Assembly: GCA_036365515.1 (NCBI GenBank)
Contig: CM070877.1
Coordinates: 115,460,011-115,524,010, forward strand
Direction: 5' to 3'
Source: Torymus aiolomorphi
Lineage: Eukaryota > Arthropoda > Insecta > Hymenoptera > Torymidae
Length of the DNA stretch: 64,000 nt
Shown: in pieces, positions 33,840-44,802 of the stretch
Layout: each line of letters opens with the position of its first letter
How positions within the stretch are numbered: position 1 is the stretch's first letter
The notes under the pieces: generated by a model
Seen by the model: only the letters and a program-made list of their open reading frames with translations
Database searches by the model: none
Told to the model about the DNA's origin: nothing
Position numbers and translations under genes: made by a program

Positions 33840-34510
33840 TTATTATAAACACGCCCGCCCGTCCGCCCTTGAGTCCGACCTTGATAACGTGCGAACCCGG
33901 AGTCCACACTCTCTCCTCACACTTGCTCTCTCCGCACTAGAGCGCCTACTCGAAGCCGTTGTCCAGGTGCGACGAGCCTGGACAAGCGGTTACGCGTTAT
34001 TACTCGCGTCGCGGATGATGCGTGCACGCTTACCATGTTAGATGTAGCAGACTTGGTGGCCTAGCTTTCGCACGCGTACTCTCTGACTGTGGAAATACCG
34101 GACGAGCGGGTGTTCGGTACGAGGAAGTCACTTTATATTGACAGTACGGCAGGTAGAATCAGCCTGTCGCACAGTCTTAGAACACTTCGCGTACTTTCCC
34201 CGTAAGTACGTGAAATCACACTTTTCCGGTAGAGTAAATGGCCTCAGTAAAGTTCGCTAATTCGTTACTGAGGTTGAGCGGATGACAAGACTCATTGTCA
34301 ATCTTGAAACTCGCGATACCAAACGCTGTGAACTCCTACCCGTGTCTCTATCGCGAGCGTCAACAACAAGATGGATGCCGGGCTCTCTCGCGCCGGCTCG
34401 CTCGTCGTCTCGTCGATGCAGCTCCAATTCTGCATCGACGCGCCCTTTAGCGTTCGCTACCACGAACTTACTAATTACCGACACTTTACTAAAAAGAGAA
34501 TTTTTCAACT
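33840..34510. other. GC-rich island, unassigned
   Basis: An approximately 670-bp island of higher GC in AT-rich DNA, ending sharply near 34505. It contains two hairpins: CCTCAGTAA / TTACTGAGG (34242-34272) and GTCGATGCAG / CTGCATCGAC (34412-34441). The minus strand has an open frame of about 80 codons (34257-34508) of no known family. The compositional edges suggest an insertion, such as a solo LTR, but no flanking duplication was found. Confidence 0.35.
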
Positions 34511-35586
34511 AGGTTCTACAAAAAAACATTAAATTCTACAAAATATTCTCCTATTGATGTAAAAAACGAGATTGTTTACAAAATATTCTAGATAAATTTT
34601 TTATTTGTAAAAAATTTTGTATTTAATTTTATCAACAAAAAAATTAGTAAAAATTTTAGTTCAATATATTAAATTTTAAAAATATTTATAGACAACAGTA
34701 AAATAATTTTAATACATATTGCTTTTGGTGTGATCTATATTTTTATTAATATTATTATTTTAGGTAGGTCCTTGAACATTAAATTTTGCCAAATATTTCC
34801 GAATACCGACGAGTAATATGATTTTTTGCAAAACTTCTAGGATAACTAACCCCATTAATGTGACCCCCCCCCCCCCTCACGTGATTTTCTTACGAAATCT
34901 AGAGGCACAGCAACATTAATTTTGAATTTTATGAAAATTGCAAAATTTTTTTATCAGCGTCAAAAATGTGCTTATATATAAAATTCTTTTGATAAGAAAC
35001 AAACAGGCATGTGGTTCATTAAAAAATGAAGAAAAACTATTTTGGAAAGTATTCTATCCAATTAATTAAATTTCGTAAAATTTGCACGAAAACAGAATTT
35101 TTAGGGGTGGGAAATAAATCAAAAGAGTGTTGCAAATTAGACAAACATAACAACTGTTGTATTAAAAAATGTTAGATTCATCCATCAAATACCTAATTAT
35201 ACAAATTAATAAAAATGAAAAAAGTTTTCACTAGTAATGATGAAGTTGATAGGGGTTTCCACCCCTACTAAAATTAGAAAACTTTTTATATACTTCACAT
35301 TTAATCATAAATAATTAGTCAAAATAAGCATTTCGAAATTAAAATACAAAAAGAATTGTGATTAATTTTTTATTAATCACTAAAGGGTAATTAATTAAAT
35401 TAGGGGTAATTCACCTCGTCCACGTGATTTTTTTTTTTGAACCCCGAAAGAGGTCAACTATAATTGCTTCCTCCTAGAGGAAGCTTTGTGATAGTAAAAA
35501 AAAAAAGTTTATGAGATAATGTGTTAGAAATGTTATTTAGCAAATTTGGAATCGAAATACACTATTTTTAGAAAATGTCCGTATGG

Positions 35587-35587
<1 letters not shown>

Positions 35588-35642
<55 letters not shown>
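35588..35642. repeat. (TG)n microsatellite in element copy 3
   Basis: Pure TG tract in the same relative position as that of copy 2, preceded by the same GAAAATGTCYGTATG phrase. Confidence 0.95.
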
Positions 35643-35646
<4 letters not shown>

Positions 35647-36087
35647 CCGTATACGCTGATATCTCATGATCTACTCGACCGATTTTAACGGGAGAGTGAT
35701 CATTTTTTTAGATTTTGCTTCCATAATTGGGGTCAATATTCTATTTTTGTAAAATTTAATTTTTTTTCTTTATAGCCATTTTTTAATTTTCAAAATTTTT
35801 ATTTTCGATTTTTTTAATATTTAGAACAAATATTGTTTATATATCATGAATTCTCTGTATGTAGGATAAAATTATCTACAATTTAAAAACAAAAAGTCGG
35901 TAGCTATATTTTGTCATAAGTTATTGATGAAAACGTAATTTTTTGTAAATAGGTTATATTTCGAAATTAAAAAAAGATATTAACATGAATATTTTTTTGG
36001 TTATAAAGGATATTAAATACTATAACTTACTAAATTTTTAGGTTTTTTTATACCCTGTCTCATACCCTGCCGGAAAGTGTTGTCTTC

Positions 36088-36343
36088 CCACCCTGCTCTC
36101 ACGGCCGAAAGTGCCACATTCCCTCACGCCTAGAAACTGCGACGCGCATGCGCGTTTCTCTAATTTTCGGCCCGGCTGGCGCCGCCTGCGTGTTGCAGCC
36201 CTCGCTGCCGCTCGGGCCGCAAATCACCTGCAGGCGGCGCTAGTCGACAGAAAATTAGAAACGTGCATAAGCCTCGCAGTTTTAGGAGTGAGGTTATGTG
36301 GCACTTAAGACCCTGAGATCAGGGTGAAAAGACAATAATATAC
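36088..36343. repeat. Nested GC-rich hairpin
   Basis: Concentric arms: GTCTTCCCACCCTG / CAGGGTGAAAAGAC, AGTGCCACAT / TATGTGGCACTT, GCGTTTCTCTAATTTTC / GAAAATTAGAAACGTGC and GGCGCCGCCTGC / GCAGGCGGCGC, around a loop with GCAGCC..GCTGC. At the right end CCCTGA / TCAGGG forms another small stem. Confidence 0.7.
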
Positions 36344-36367
36344 TTTCCTCCAGAGAATACATGAGAC

Positions 36368-36506
36368 AAAATAGTATACGCAACACGGGAGGGAAGTAGA
36401 ACATCTCAACCCGCGTGTTTACCGTCCTCGCCTTCGGCTCGGGCGTTAATATCACACGCGGGTTGGGATGTCTTACTTCCCTCCCTTGGTGCGTAATGTA
36501 CTATTT
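36368..36506. repeat. Palindrome-family repeat, copy 2
   Basis: AAAATAGTATACGCAACACGG and, inverted at the right, CCTTGGTGCGTAATGTACTATTT (compare first 20 bases). The inner arms GGGAAGTA / TACTTCCC and CAACCCGCGTG / CACGCGGGTTG pair; the tip is CTCGCCTTCGGCTCG, the inverse of the tip of copy 1. Confidence 0.65.
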
Positions 36507-38084
36507 ATTTCAAAAACACAAGGAGAAAAATCATATTTACCGTTATAAAAAATAGGACATCTAGATGTCGTTCTCCGCTCATAAAAAAAACCGCTGTCAA
36601 TTCATTGGCAAGATACTTTCTCAAACTAATTTATGGATTCCATTTTTTTAATTTAAAAAACAAAAGTAAATTTTTTACAACAAAACTTTATTAATAAATA
36701 AAACTGTTTTCTTTGTGGTTCTTTGTTGTTTGTTAAACAATTTGACTGAATATAAACAATACCCTTTGTTTTTTTATTTATGTATCCTATACAAACAAAT
36801 TAGTTATTGTTATAAAGAATGTTAAAGAAATACATTAGTTTGAGAAAGAAAAGTATGTATTGGCAATAATCTAATAAATATTTGTTTTGAAACAGGTATT
36901 TAACTACTATCTTGCTCGACTTAGTGGTTTAAAGTTAATTTATCATTGTAACAATCATACAAATATAATAACAAAGTTATACTTCTTAACAAAAGACAAT
37001 GAATCGTTTTGAAATTTAACAGAGAGGTAGTTTTTTTCATATTTAAGAATCGATATTTTTATGAAATATTTTTATGAAATTTTTACGAAATTCATATTTT
37101 GAAAGTCAATTATTATCGTTGCCCTAGTACACGTTGCCGCGGGACTCAATCTGAAATTACTTTCTCGGGGATATGCCCTAGTACACAATCATTATTTTAT
37201 TTATATATGATATACAAATTAAATAGAACTATTGCGTATTTTGCTCTAAAACTTTATATTTGTGTTTTGGGGCTAATTTGGAGTGAGTAAAAAAATTGTG
37301 AGCAATATAACCTCTTGAAATTTTAGACCAATGTTGTACTCGATAAGTGTAAAATAAGTGGTAAAAATTTTGAGTGCAAAAATGAAAAAGTTTTTGAGAT
37401 ATTAATTAAAGAAATATAAACCATATTCTCATTAATAACAATTGAGAGGCTAGAGATAATTTAAATTAAAAAAAAAAGAAATTGTAGGTAATTTAAAAAC
37501 CTTTTAATAAAAACTTAGTTTAAGTAATACTGGCTGAAATAAATTAAAAAATCAAAAAAAACGAAAAATTCAAAGTCGTTTTTTGGTCATAAAAAAAATC
37601 GGTAAAATCAAAAAGTAGGTTATGCTCTCTCTATTCTCCGAAACGAAGAGAATAAGCCTTTTCCGATGTAAATCGGTCGATCGGTTCAAAAGTTATCGCC
37701 TGTACACACACACACACACACACGCGCGCGCGCGAAATTTTTTTTTATCAAAAACAACGGATTTTAGCGCCAAAAGTCTTAAAACATGTTTTTGAAAATT
37801 TTTTGCTTCAAAAATTTTTCACCGTAACAAAGCTTCCTCTTTGAGGAAGCAAAATACGTGTCGATTATTTTTCGATACTCTAACCACCTGCAAAGTTTTA
37901 TGAAAATCGGAGGCGGACGCCAAGTATCCTTTCCTTGTAGGTGATTTTTCTCTGTAATGCGTATTTCTCAAGCTTTAATGCCATAATTGTATTTGATTTT
38001 GTGATAACCCACAAGGTGATATCCAAGTCTCCCCATTTCCGGAGTCAACAATATGATGTCCTATTTAAAAATACGCTCATGACC

Positions 38085-38365
38085 TTTAAATGACCTTGAA
38101 GGTCAATATCAAGGTCACAACCAGACAGCCACTAGTGCTTAGCTTTTCTCCTTCCTATCGAAGTTCGCCGTACCGCAATTTTTTTATATTTGACCTTTAA
38201 ATGACCTTGACTTCGGAATTTTTTAAATAGGTTTAAGGTCATATCTAAAACGAAAATTGTTCGCTCTTTCCAAATTCGCGATAAAAGATAGTGGTTCCTA
38301 CTTGAAAAAATAACCTTGAACTTGATTTGACTTTCGAAGTCAATGTCAAGGTCAAATCCAAGATC
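38085..38365. repeat. Cluster of AAGGTCA / TGACCTT half-sites
   Basis: TGACCTTGAAGGTCA at about 38091-38105 is followed by several further AAGGTCA or TGACCTT words (38112, 38198, 38233, 38348) within the right part of the Tc1/mariner-type element. AAGGTCA is the established core of monomeric nuclear-receptor sites (FTZ-F1/ERR type). Binding here is not shown. Confidence 0.5.
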
Positions 38366-38474
38366 ATCATTAAATAGCCAGGGGAAAATCATAAATGTTT
38401 TGTATTTAACATTTTTCCCTAAAATGAACACCGGCCGAGTTATTCTGCCGTCCGCACTGTGCGGACACCCTGTA

Positions 38475-39487
38475 TAACTAAAACTCTTGCAAGTATTACA
38501 TATGTAGACAAGTAATTTATTATAAGATAGAGAGAGGTATACAAAGCATGTGCGATCATTGAAACGATCACAGTGTGGCCGACTTCATGTGCCAGCACGC
38601 ACGTACACGTATAGTGTTTAATACATTACATAGTCACTAGATGGCATGGCACACTTTTACACATACATACATAACATAAGGGTACGTTTTAATTTAAAAA
38701 TTAGGCTAATAATATTAAAAATTGAAACATAAAAAAATAAATCGTAAAATTATAAAGAAAGCAATTATTATAATCTACATTAAGTGAAAATATATAATCA
38801 TAATTTTTTAAAGATATTTTCTAAAGTATAAAAATTGTTCCGGCATATAAGAAAATATTCAAACCCGCATCGCACGGCCCATGGTACTTTCCGACTGAAA
38901 ATTAAAACGCATATTCCAGATTCCCTTTTACGTTACTGACATCAACAGCCTTTACCTCTGTTATTTCTATCACTAGTTATTAGCATTTGGCCACTCAGAT
39001 AAAAATGTTCCATAAGAACTTACTTAAGTTCTTCCTTAAGTTCTTACGTAAGAAATTCAGACTTATTCTGCGACGGAACCGCGACTTGAACTTGAGATAT
39101 GAGTCTATAGCATAGATCTCAAAAATATTTTATGCTTTGAATTTAAATCTTGAAAAAATATATTATTACTTTTTATGTTTATGTTATTTATATAAAATAA
39201 TAAACTGTTTTATTTATAAATATTTGAACACGTAATTAATAAAATGGATGTATATTAAATAGAATATAGTTATTTTTTTCAAATATTTTACTTGCTTGCA
39301 TGATTTAATTATTTGTGCTATAGGCGTCATTGTCGTCCTCTTATTATAATAATTTATAATGACAAAAAAGCTAATAAAGTGCACGACATGTACGCATATT
39401 AACACGTGCTAAGCGCCTCTTCCATGAAACTCATAATTTAATTAAGTTGGAATGTAGATATGCTAATAAGCAAATGAAATTTTTAAG
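38475..39487 (+). other. Intron 5' of the receptor exon, nothing else recognised
   Basis: AT-rich sequence up to the acceptor at 39486-39487. A small repeat of TTAAGTTCTT and its inverse lies at 39015-39055. Confidence 0.5.
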
Positions 39488-39798
39488 GTAAAACGAATCC
39501 GCATGGAGACTAAAGCGGCAAAAACACTGGGCATAATCGTCGGTGGTTTCATCCTGTGCTGGCTTCCATTCTTTACTATGTACCTGGTGCGAGCATTCCG
39601 CCCGAACTGCATTCACCCAACAGTCTTCAGTGTGCTCTTTTGGTTGGGCTATTGCAATTCCGCAATCAATCCTTGCATTTACGCTCTCTTCAGCAAGGAC
39701 TTTCGATTTGCCTTCAAGAAGATCATCTGCAATTGTTTCTGTAAGCAGCAAGCGAACACGCTACGCCGTGGAAGCGACGGTAGCCAACTCACCACGAG
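39488..39798 (+). CDS. Oamb: Octopamine receptor (alpha-1 / OA1 type), exon with TM6-TM7
   Basis: The frame reads VKRIRMETKAAKTLGIIVGG, then FILCWLPFFTMYLV (TM6 with the CWLPFF motif), an extracellular loop RAFRPNCIHP, TM7 FSVLFWLGYCNSAINPCIYALF with the NPxxY motif, helix 8 SKDFRFAFKKII and the cysteine cluster CNCFC, likely palmitoylated. The short polar tail LRRGSDGSQLTT follows. This is the conserved C-terminal core of insect alpha-1-like octopamine receptors, plasma-membrane GPCRs that in this family couple octopamine to calcium signalling. The exon begins after an AG at 39486-39487 and ends at a consensus donor (CACGAG-GTAACC) at 39799. Reading through the donor would give a stop at once, so splicing is the better model. 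TM1-TM5 exons must lie left of the window. A close paralogue is possible but less likely. Confidence 0.85.
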
Positions 39799-40789
39799 GT
39801 AACCCATTCTCACACTCGCTCTTCTCTCTATATCATTCTATAAATCTCCTATTATCTATTAACTTTTACCGTACATACATATAAACATCGTATAGCTTGA
39901 AAGTAGTAGAGAATGCCCGCGGGATCCGCGCTCGATTTACAGAATGCAAGCGAAAATCCCGGGAATCGATGCTGAGATATAGGAAAGGAAATTATTGAAA
40001 GCGCAACAGTTGATTTCCTTTACCTCCCTTTTAAATTTGAGAGCGACATAATTGAAATCGATGGTGCGTTTGCCATATAGTAATACAGTACATACTTTTA
40101 ATGTAAAATTTCTCTTGAAATCAATAATCGTAAATTTCGTGGGCATTCCTGCATTGATTACCGGAAAAAAATTTCTTTTTAAAAGAGAATATTGAAGAAT
40201 ATTGAACATGAAAAACTTTAAATAGAATATTAAATAGTTACTTATTGTAGTAAATAAGCTCCGGTCATCAATCATTATTAAATAATATTAATCAGAGAAA
40301 AAAGTCCTTGTAGAAATTTATGTTAAGTGTAGAGTAGTAAATGGCCAGTTTTATCAGAAATGCAGAAACGGACATTTCTGCTATTAAAGTGATGTGAAAT
40401 ACCGACATAATTTTAGAACGAGTACATCTTATGCAAATACTAATAGAATCGATCAAAAAAAATTTGAGTGCAGTATTTACATGTAGCAAGGGCATAACAA
40501 CCGTGTTTTTCCAAAAAAATATTTAGAAATTATTTAATTAAATATAAACCGTATTGTTGATAAGTAGGAATCTGTATTTTTATCATTTTACTTAATTTGC
40601 AAACAATTACATCTTATAAAAATACTAATAGAATCATTCAAAAAAATGTTCTAAGTATATTAGTCGCATGTACGGAGGGCTTGATTTATTCGAAATTTTG
40701 AAACTAATCAAAATGTTCTACCGACGAAGCCATAAATGACCTAGGAACGAATAATTTCTTTCAGAAAATTTTTGTGACATAGAATGCAA

Positions 40790-41580
40790 AAGTATGTCAG
40801 TGTGAAACTGCAAATAAAATGTGCCAAAGTATATCAAACTATGCGAAACTGTGCCCACATACCTAAATTTTGGACATTTTATACTTGCTTAGTATAGTGT
40901 GGCATAGATTGGCACATTTTGGCATACTTTAGGCCAGTTTGTCGCAAATTAATATCAGTCATCGAAAATGTATTTTGCCTGATTATTCGGCTCGGTTGTG
41001 CACGATTCGGCGTATTTCCGAAATTTCTGCACATTTTCACACAATTAACCACAGTATGTCTCATTGTAGCACAGTTACTCACACTTTTGCTTAAGTTATT
41101 GTAATTTTTTTTAAATAATAATGACAATTTATTATCAATAATGATTAATATTATTTTCAACGATTTAAAGGCACAAGGCTAAATAATTTTTAACTGTTCA
41201 AAATTGTTCGCGTTAAGACATGCTGAAGAATGTCCAGTCGACCTTAATGATGGATAACTGTAGTTAATTATTGAAAATTATTTTTAATAATCAATTATTT
41301 GTTTTTTTTCAAATTTTATTGCTGATAAAAGTGAACAATGGTTTGTGTTCAAGTGTGCATAACTGTACTAAAACGTAGTATACTGTGGTTAGTTGCGCCA
41401 AAATGTGACGCAGTATGTGGAAATTTATTTTCATTAGCTGAAAATTATGTGTCAAAATTTTCCAAATTGTGTCAAACTAAGCTAAACTGTGCCAAGCTAA
41501 ATGTCCGAAATGTAGGTACTTCGGCACAGTTTGGCATAGTTTTGCAAACTTTGGCACACTTGGGCACAATATAGTACGAA
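40790..41580. mobile_element. Inverted-repeat (MITE-like) element in the receptor intron
   Basis: The arms 40790-40930 and 41440-41580 are imperfect inverses. Each is rich in the phrases AACTGTGCC, TGTGCCAAAGT and TTTGGCA, and both contain ATGTCCGAAAT-like sequence. The middle is AT-rich with no protein. Confidence 0.6.
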
Positions 41581-41892
41581 AATTATTTCCACTAGGGGTT
41601 GAATCCACATAATAATAAAAATAGACGTAGCAGCAGTTTCTGTTATCAATTTTGTCTTCCGGACCAGTAGATTAAGATTCTTGTCACCCTCAGTCTCAAC
41701 TTAGATAGTTTTTGAGTTTTTGAAAAATATCTAAATTTTGACGCAATTTCTGGAAAAAGTAATAAACGTTTATATTGTTCTATATTAAATTGCCTATAAT
41801 ATGAGGTATTTACGAAATATGTATTTAGAAGTTAACTTGCAAACAGCCGCTAACGATAAAAACCGCTACTTTTTTGTTATTTAATTACTCGT

Positions 41893-42525
41893 GAACATAT
41901 CGTCGCTTCCTAACTAAAAGGCGTTATCTGGGAATCCACTTTAAAAAGGCGTTAGGTGAAAGTTCAGTTTAAAAAGGTGTTATCTGGGAGTCCGGTTTCG
42001 AAAGGGGTTATCTTGCGTAATAATGATTTCGCTTCTATTTCTATTGACCAGCGATGGCGAATCAAACCACTAGTAAACTAACAAAAAATAAAGAGCGATT
42101 CATTATCATCCAAGCTCTAGAATGTATATAAATTAAATGGTCAGTCATTTTTTAAGGTAAGGAAAAAAATAGTAAATACAAGCGAAAATATTATCTTTCG
42201 AGATAACGCCTTCTTCAACTGGACTCCAAGATAACGTCTTTTTTAACCGGATACCCAAATAACGCCTTTTTCAACAGGGTTCACCGATAATATCTTTTTC
42301 AATTAGACTATCAGATAACGCCTTTTTTAACTGGATTCTGAGATATACCTCTTCATTTGGAAGCGACGATATATCATCGCTTCCGAATGAAGAGGCTTTC
42401 TCTGGAAATCCGGTTGAAAAAGGCTTTCTCTCGGAATCCGGTTGAAAAGGGCTTTATCTCGGAATCCAATTGAAAAAGTCTTTATCTTGTGCATGTACAG
42501 ACTGTCAGAAGCGATGATATTCCCA
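41893..42525. repeat. Inverted minisatellite arrays with hairpin joints
   Basis: Units of about 30 bp (GGCGTTATCTGGGAATCCGG then TTTAAAAA) run direct at 41913-42015, inverted at 42203-42350 and direct again at 42385-42495. Blocks are bounded by ATATCGTCGCTTCC or its inverse. At 42345-42395 two such ends meet as a hairpin (CTCTTCATTTGGAAGCG / CGCTTCCGAATGAAGAG). It looks like one complete foldback element plus a partial second. Confidence 0.7.
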
Positions 42526-43000
42526 GGTTTCTAATGCAATTTATAAGTTTCCCAGGAAAAATGACCATAACTACTTAAAAAAATACCAAATTATATCAGT
42601 AAAAATGACCAAGTACACTGGTAAAAATTGAGATTTAGTCATTTTTACATCGTTATCTACGAATTTTTACTAAGAAAATTTTGCTAGGTGACTGATAAAT
42701 TTTACCAAGTAAGCTGGTATTTGTCTATTCGCGCATGCGCAGTGTGGATTATTGTATTTCAAGAGATTGGCACTAGAAGCATACGTGAGGTTAAAATGAA
42801 AACAATACAGATATCGCTTCGCGAATTTAGTTATATTTTTAGCTAATTTAGGCATATTACAATTACACAATTCAATTCATAACGTAGATTATACTATGGA
42901 AATATTCAGTATTTTCGATATTCAATGTATTTATATCGGATGGAATACTGAACACATTTCAGTAAGTGATAACGGCGATTCCAGTGACTGTCTTGAACAG

Positions 43001-43270
43001 TTTCCGTGGCGCAGCCGGTAGGATGCCGGACTCTCAACCTAACGATCGTCGGATCGAATTACGCTTGGACCGTAAATAGCGCTTTTCGGTATTAGGCCGT
43101 AAAGTAACATTTTACGGCTGAGTAACATTATTTTTTGTTATATGTATCCGTAAAGCACGACTTTACGGACACGTATGACAAAAAATAAATTTTCTGTTTA
43201 ATGTTTTTTCATCCTTGTTTCTGTTTCTATTTCTATATTAAAATACTATATATATATATATATATCCATT
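43001..43270 (+). mobile_element. tRNA-derived SINE
   Basis: The head resembles a tRNA gene: box A TGGCGCAGCCGG at 43007-43018 and a degraded box B GGATCGAATTA at 43051-43061, with GCCGGACTCTCAACC where an anticodon arm would be. The body has two hairpins (CCGTAAAG..TTTTACGG and TCCGTAAAG..CTTTACGGA) and the tail ends in a (TA)n run. No target duplication identified. Confidence 0.6.
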
Positions 43271-43655
43271 GACATGGGTAATAATAATTAATTTTTTTAA
43301 TTTACATTAACTAAAAAAAAAATTTACCAAGGCACTTTCGTAAAAAGTTTGAAGTTGACAGTCCATCCATTCCTTACCATAGAAACTGGTAATTTTGTCT
43401 CGAATATTTGTAATTTTCACTATAAAATTTCTCTCCGTGTATGATTCAATTTCTAAATTATGTATAAAAAATGAATAAAATTAATGATTATAATATTAAC
43501 TTCAAAACCATTTAAAATTACTAAATAACCTTTACTTTAAATCATAGTTTCTTGATGAAAATTTACACACATATTGCCTATATTACATACAAAATTATCT
43601 ATAGATTTGAAGCTGATATATATAAAGCCGTTATCAACAATTACAAAGCGATTAA

Positions 43656-44344
43656 AGCGGTCTTACACCTAGTGGCCTCTGAGGCCAAAATGGGCTGAGA
43701 AAAATAACAAAATGTAGTTTAAGCAATATACAATCTATATATTGTAAGTATGCACTATTTTTGACAAAACGAACCAAGATTTAATCTGTAGACCAATTTT
43801 ACTCAGAGATATAGCATTTTCAATTTTTTTGACTGGTGCGTATTTTGAGAAGAATATCCTATGGACTTTTATGAGACGGGGCCTAAATTACTTTAAATTT
43901 AAGTAATTATGGCACGAAGAGTTGAAAAAAAAAGATTTCCTGAAGTAAGTATTTTTTATGGAAATAAACTACTTTTAATTCATGAATTTTATGAATTTAT
44001 ATGTTTTTTTTTGTGGGTTTTATAGCATTTACAAATTATTTGCTTGAGGAAACCGTATATTTTCAACTCTTCGTGCCATAACTGCATGAATTTCAAGTAA
44101 TTTGGACTCCGTCCCATTAAAATCCATTGGATTTAAATTTAAAAAATTTAAAAAAAAGAAAAAAGTTTAAAAAAAAATTCTTCTGTCAAAAAATTGAAAA
44201 TATTATCTCTAAGTAAAATTGATCTACAGATTAAGTTTTGGGCCGTTTTATCAGAAATAGTGTATACTTATAGATTATATATTGCTTAAACTACTTTTTT
44301 TTCAACCCATTTTGGCCTTAGAGGCCACTAGATGTAAGACCGCA
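43656..44344. mobile_element. MITE with long inverted repeats and TTAA flanks
   Basis: The ends GCGGTCTTACACCTAGTGGC and GCGGTCTTACATCTAGTGGC (inverted) are each bordered by TTAA (43652-43655 and 44345-44348). The arms are about 300 bp and share CCTCTGAGGCCAAAATGGG-like and TCTGTAGA.CAATTTTACT-like blocks and CAACTCTTCGTGCCATAA. TTAA target duplication suggests a piggyBac-mobilised element (inference). No open frame. Confidence 0.75.
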
Positions 44345-44425
44345 TTAAGCCAATTTTACTCTAGTTATCGCGCGCGAAAAAAATCACTTTGTTTTATAAA
44401 TTTTTTTTTCTTTAAAAATAATTAA

Positions 44426-44802
44426 CGGGGTGCCATAGTCCTACCATTACCGACCGAGCAATTCACACAGTTTCAAGCTGATTAAAAATAAAATACATCG
44501 AATCACAAAAAATCAAGAGAACACTCTTCTGTGTTTTTTAACGTTCTATCATTCAGTCAAAGTTTGGAGTCGAAATATCAAGTCATTTCTGCAAAAACTT
44601 TGAACAAACGAAATTTAATTTCGTTCAAAGTTTTTGAAAAAACGGCTTGATATTTCGACTCCAAACTTTGACTGGATGATAGAACGTTAAAAAACACAGA
44701 AGAGTGTTCTCTTGATTTTTTGTGATTCGACGTATTTTATTTTTAATCAGCTTGAAACTGTGTGAATTGCTCGGTCGGTAATAGTACGAGTAAGGCATCC
44801 CC
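44426..44802. mobile_element. Near-perfect 377-bp palindrome with TTAA flanks
   Basis: Arms of about 180 bp are almost exact inverses. Examples are CGACCGAGCAATTCACACAG, TCAAGAGAACACTCTTCTG and GAGTCGAAATATCAAG. The centre is ACGAAATT-AATTTCGT with a 4-bp indel. TTAA occurs at 44422-44425 and 44803-44806. No coding capacity. Confidence 0.85.

Larger units (their letters stand above)
35466..37850. mobile_element. Hairpin-ended inverted-repeat element, copy 3 (2.4 kb)
   Basis: The left end GCTTCCTCCTAGAGGAAGC TTTG (palindrome plus TTTG) and the right end, in inverse, GCTTCCTCAAAGAGGAAGC TTTG. Mirrored inner marks: TTTTCATTTTT-like runs, a TG tract (35588-35642) versus CA/CG tract (37705-37733), and CGACCGATTTTAACG versus AATCGGTCGATCGG. 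The middle carries a structured GC-rich hairpin and a copy of the palindrome family. No transposase seen. Insertion is into an arm of the long-arm element. Confidence 0.7.
32397..37959. mobile_element. Long-arm inverted-repeat element nested in the Tc1/mariner-type element
   Basis: The left arm (32397-about 32880) contains CAAGGAAAGGATACTTGG, TGTCCGCC, GGTGGTTAGAGTATC, AATAATCGACACGTATTTT, TATAGTTGACCTGTTTCGGG, then CACGTGGACGTGGTGAATTA. The right arm has these in inverse order but in two pieces: 35386-35465 and 37851-37959. The element 35466-37850 lies between them, and about 280 bp of the arm is missing there. A related phrase (TTTTCATGAAACTTGG...GGGTAGAGTA) recurs at 32930. No transposase seen. 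Superfamily unknown. Confidence 0.55.
30157..38474. mobile_element. Tc1/mariner-type element, 8.3 kb between TIRs, heavily nested
   Basis: Left TIR ACAGGGTGTCCG...GCAGAATAACTCGGC...CATTTTAGGGAAAAATG and its inverted copy at about 38395-38474 match over about 78 bp. Both are flanked by TA. The TIR and the TA duplication fit the Tc1/mariner superfamily. The left part holds a decayed transposase. Most of the remaining length is later insertions: a long-arm inverted-repeat element (32397-37959) that itself contains the hairpin-ended element 35466-37850. It is possible that the two TIRs come from different copies. Confidence 0.65.

Noticed and set aside
39431..39751. Minus-strand open frame of 106 codons over the TM6-TM7 exon
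   Set aside because: Antisense shadow of the receptor exon, with no independent signal.
43001..43075. Functional tRNA gene
   Set aside because: Boxes A and B are recognisable, but the T-loop and acceptor stem do not pair and SINE-type sequence follows.
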